Below, piece by piece: positions 61,401-64,000 of a stretch of DNA of 64,000 nt. Origin of the DNA: Panulirus ornatus (Eukaryota > Arthropoda > Malacostraca > Decapoda > Palinuridae); the NCBI RefSeq assembly GCF_036320965.1, contig NC_092231.1, positions 68,197-132,196 on the forward strand, given 5' to 3'. Below the pieces are notes generated by a model, which worked only from the letters and a program-made list of their open reading frames with translations, had not been told where the DNA came from and did not search any database. Numbering within the stretch: position 1 is the first letter of the stretch; each line of letters opens with the position of its first letter. A program made the translations under genes and the position numbers.

Positions 61401-61859
61401 TGAAAAGAGAAATAAGTTCTTAAACAAACACTTGAGAGCTGTGCTGCCTCCAGGAATGCTTATAAAATGTTTGAATAGCTGTTTCTGTAGCTTGTAAAAG
61501 ACTAGACTGTGTTGATAATTATGCTGTTTAAGGATTGCATAGGATAATTTCACTGCTCAAAAATCACTGTTCACAGGTTTGGTTCACAATACTGTGCTTA
61601 TCATTCCACTTGTAATGATATTCTCTGCAGGTGGCCCTGCTGGATGAGTTACCCACCGTACCTAGGCTGACAAGTTAGAATGTAGATTTACTTGTGTATA
61701 CATGATGCACTGATTATGTTGACTTAAAACCACTGATGCTTAGGGAGATTCAAACCTTAGTTCTGTGGATAGACTCAACCTTCTGTGTTAACTGTAGTTA
61801 GACTTGACTGTTGGTAATTACATAATCAAACTGTATAGGAAGGGGGTTGTACACTAATG

Positions 61860-62720
61860 GGGACTTATTTCTTGAACTTTCTACCTATCACTCAGCTTCT
61901 TGAATTTATGTATGCTCTCTGCATTAAGCATGTCCTCATTCAAATTGTTCCACTCATCCACCACTCTTTTGCTGTAAAAGTACTTTGATTCTTTTCTTGA
62001 AAATTTCTTGAATAATTTCATGTTTTGTCCTCCGATTACTCTATCCCAACATCTCGAAGATCTACTCTCAGTTTACATCATGTCTGCCTTAAAAATGTGA
62101 AGATAATGATCAAGTCACCCCTCACTCATCTCACTTTCACATTGAGCAAATTTAAACCCTTTAGAACTCAAATGTATAAATTCTGGCATCATATTTGTTG
62201 CCATCCTCTGAATCTTCTTTATTAACTCTTTGTGCTTTCATAGGTGCAGTGTCAAGTCTTGAGAAGTATATTCTAGCTTTAGCCTAAAGTAGGATATGAG
62301 TAGCTTGCAACTAATTTCTTATCCTTGTACTTGAAAGCTATTCTAATATTTGCAATGGATAGCTTACCTCCTTAACTATTCTCTGAACACGAAACTCTGG
62401 GTACAGATTAGGGCAGTGTTGAGTCCCAAGTCCTGCTCACATGCAGAAACCTAAAGCTTACATCCTTATATATGATAATCATATTGAGACCTTCTTTCAC
62501 TGTCCCATACTCAGTGCTCTATATTTGCCTGGTTTTGAATTTCATCAGCCATGTACCACACCAACTTTAGAGTCTGTTTAGGTCCTCTTGTAAGTTGATG
62601 TGATCCTTCCCACCTTTCACTTTCCTCATGACTTTACATCATCTGCAAATATATTCAGGTAGGAATCCATCACTTCAAGTGAAAATGATTTGGCTTTTAG
62701 TAATACCTTGTGAAAAGAAT
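61860..62720 (-). mobile_element. CR1/L2-type LINE fragment
   Basis: Minus-strand decayed RT codons: KFADD-like near 62640-62660 (NIFADDVKS), LQEDLNRL then WCGTWLMKF (62530-62600), RRATK/GDLIIIFTFL-like (62090-62130) and LNEDMLNAESIHKFKKLSD (61890-61945). This is the order FADD - W..W-M-FN - RGDLI - W-LP-VV-A-S-FK of CR1-like ORF ends. Related to 50034-50990. Confidence 0.65.
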
Positions 62721-62966
62721 GAATATGCTATACAAAGATTGACTAAAATTATAGATGTGAAATAGAAGTCATAGTTGATAGGGAACATAAATAGATGAAA
62801 GAAAGATACAGTGAAAGTATACGTAAATGGAAGGGAGGATAAAAGATGCTGTAAGGGCTTTAAGCTAAAAGTATGGGAATGTTTCTAAAATAGCATGAAA
62901 TTGATTTAATAGGTGAGTCACAAAAAATGCTTGTGTGATATACTGTACAAACATAATTATCCACAG

Positions 62967-63091
62967 GATGATATCAAGTTTGTAGACAGCCTGGATATGC
63001 CATCTGATGAAGCTGGTTATATAGAGAAACTGTGTGAAAATCGCTGCTGGGGGCCATCAGTTTTATTTGTGGATGAGTATGCATTTAAGTC
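62967..63091 (+). CDS. MRPL4: Mitochondrial ribosomal protein L4 (uL4m), exon E (last seen)
   Basis: The exon starts after TTATCCACAG in phase 0, matching exon D. It encodes DDIKFVDSLDMPSDEAGYIE then KLCENRCWGPSVLFVDEYAF and KS. It joins exon D as KFAQ-DDIKFVDSL, the expected A-Q-D-D-L---DSL-LP transition in uL4m, and ends in the W-x-SVL-VD strand. Relatives continue for roughly 60 more residues. The end drawn here assumes a donor at GTAATA (63092), while without splicing the frame meets TAA at 63093-63095. A downstream exon beyond the window is therefore likely, and the exact end is uncertain. Confidence 0.85.
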
Positions 63092-63149
63092 GTAATAATT
63101 GATAAATATTTCCAGTAAGCTACTTTTAAGTTTTTATTATTTTTATTTT

Positions 63150-64000
63150 TTTATTATACTTTGTCGCTGTCTCCCGCGTTTGCGAGGTAGCGCAAGGAAA
63201 CAGACGAAAGAAATGACCCCCCCCCCATACACATGTATATACATACGTCCACACACGCAAATATACATACCTACACAGCTTTCCATGGTTTACCCCAGAC
63301 GCTTCACATGCCCTGATTCAATCCACCGACAGCACGTCAACCCCGGTATACCACATCGCTCCAATTCACTCTATTCCTTGCCCTCCTTTCACCCTCCTGC
63401 ATGTTCAGGCCCCGATCACACAAAATCTTTTTCACTCCATCTTTCCACCTCCAATTTAGTCTCCCTCTTCTCCTCGTTCCCTCCACCTCCGACACATATA
63501 TCCTCTTGGTCAATCTTTCCTCACTCATTCTCTCCATGTGCCCAAACCACTTCAAAACACCCTCTTCTGCTCTCTCAACCACGCTCTTTTTATTTCCACA
63601 CATCTCTCTTACCCTTACGTTACTCACTCGATCAAACCACCTCACACCACACATTGTCCTCAAACATCTCATTTCCAGCACATCCATCCTCCTGCGCACA
63701 ACTCTATCCATAGCCCACGCCTCGCAACCATACAACATTGTTGGAACCACTATTCCTTCAAACATACCCATTTTTGCTTTCCGAGATAATGTTCTCGACT
63801 TCCACACATTCTTCAAGGCCCCCAGAATTTTCGCCCCCTCCCCCACCCTATGATCCACTTCCGCTTCCATGGTTCCATCCGCTGCCAGATCCACTCCCAG
63901 ATATCTAAAACACTTCACTTCCTCCAGTTTTTCTCCATTCAAACTCACCTCCCAATTGACTTGACCCTCAACCCTACTGTACCTAATAACCTTGCTCTTA
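63150..64000 (-). mobile_element. RTE-1 LINE, young short-tail copy (runs off right edge)
   Basis: A minus-strand copy with a T-rich (TTTTATTATTTT) 3' flank and a complete short tail. Coding is open from the VVYRG stop (63337) to the window end, through [44 protein letters not shown] and [11 protein letters not shown]. It inserted ~60 bases after MRPL4 exon E, inside the putative next intron. The catalytic FADD box would lie just beyond the window. Confidence 0.88.

Overview
This is an animal nuclear window with no sign of bacterial or organellar sequence. The abundance and style of its repeats (RTE-type LINEs with (TA)n at their ends, a Penelope element, BED-type hAT relics, a gypsy element and long AT/AC arrays) suggest an arthropod, most likely a decapod crustacean. 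That assignment is an inference from repeat style, not a measurement.

The only host gene I can support is the nuclear gene for mitochondrial ribosomal protein L4 (uL4m). Five plus-strand coding exons at 41395-41471, 42977-43139, 48627-48724, 57493-57619 and 62967 to about 63091 join in phase with consensus-like splice sites. They read through the uL4m signature core. The 5' coding end was not found, and the 3' end lies beyond the window or ends at an in-frame stop in the last exon seen. The introns are packed with retrotransposons.

The other roughly 41 kb (1-41394) is a graveyard of nested mobile elements. (i) About 20 copies or fragments belong to one RTE-like LINE family, called RTE-1 here (endonuclease then reverse transcriptase in one ORF), on both strands. 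They include one long open RT frame (1332-3395). (ii) Five copies of a ~230-bp repeat appear to be built from the 5' and 3' ends of RTE-1. (iii) A second, more decayed RTE lineage (RTE-2) lies at 37.8-41.2, 46.4-48.2 and 56.1-56.3 kb. (iv) A degenerate Ty3/gypsy element at 8.0-13.7 kb has the integrase ahead of the reverse transcriptase. (v) A Penelope-like fragment sits inside an RTE-1 copy at 18.7-19.6 kb, with a visible target-site duplication. (vi) There are hAT transposase relics of two types and CR1/Jockey-type LINE fragments.

Layout: 0-8 kb RTE-1; 8-13.7 kb gypsy; 13.7-17.6 kb RTE-1 and short derivatives between (TA)n arrays; 17.6-24.5 kb mixed relics (RTE, Penelope, two hAT types); 24.5-32 kb young RTE-1 copies and (TA)n; 32-35.6 kb LINE and hAT relics; 35.6-37.8 kb mostly unassigned with one minisatellite; 37.8-41.2 kb RTE-2; 41.4-64 kb the mitochondrial ribosomal protein gene with repeat-filled introns.

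There is no operon-like logic. The interest lies in element structure (INT-before-RT gypsy, an end-only RTE derivative, a twin-priming inversion, insertion into (TA)n) and in the host gene's repeat-expanded introns. All similarity statements were made by eye from translated motifs.
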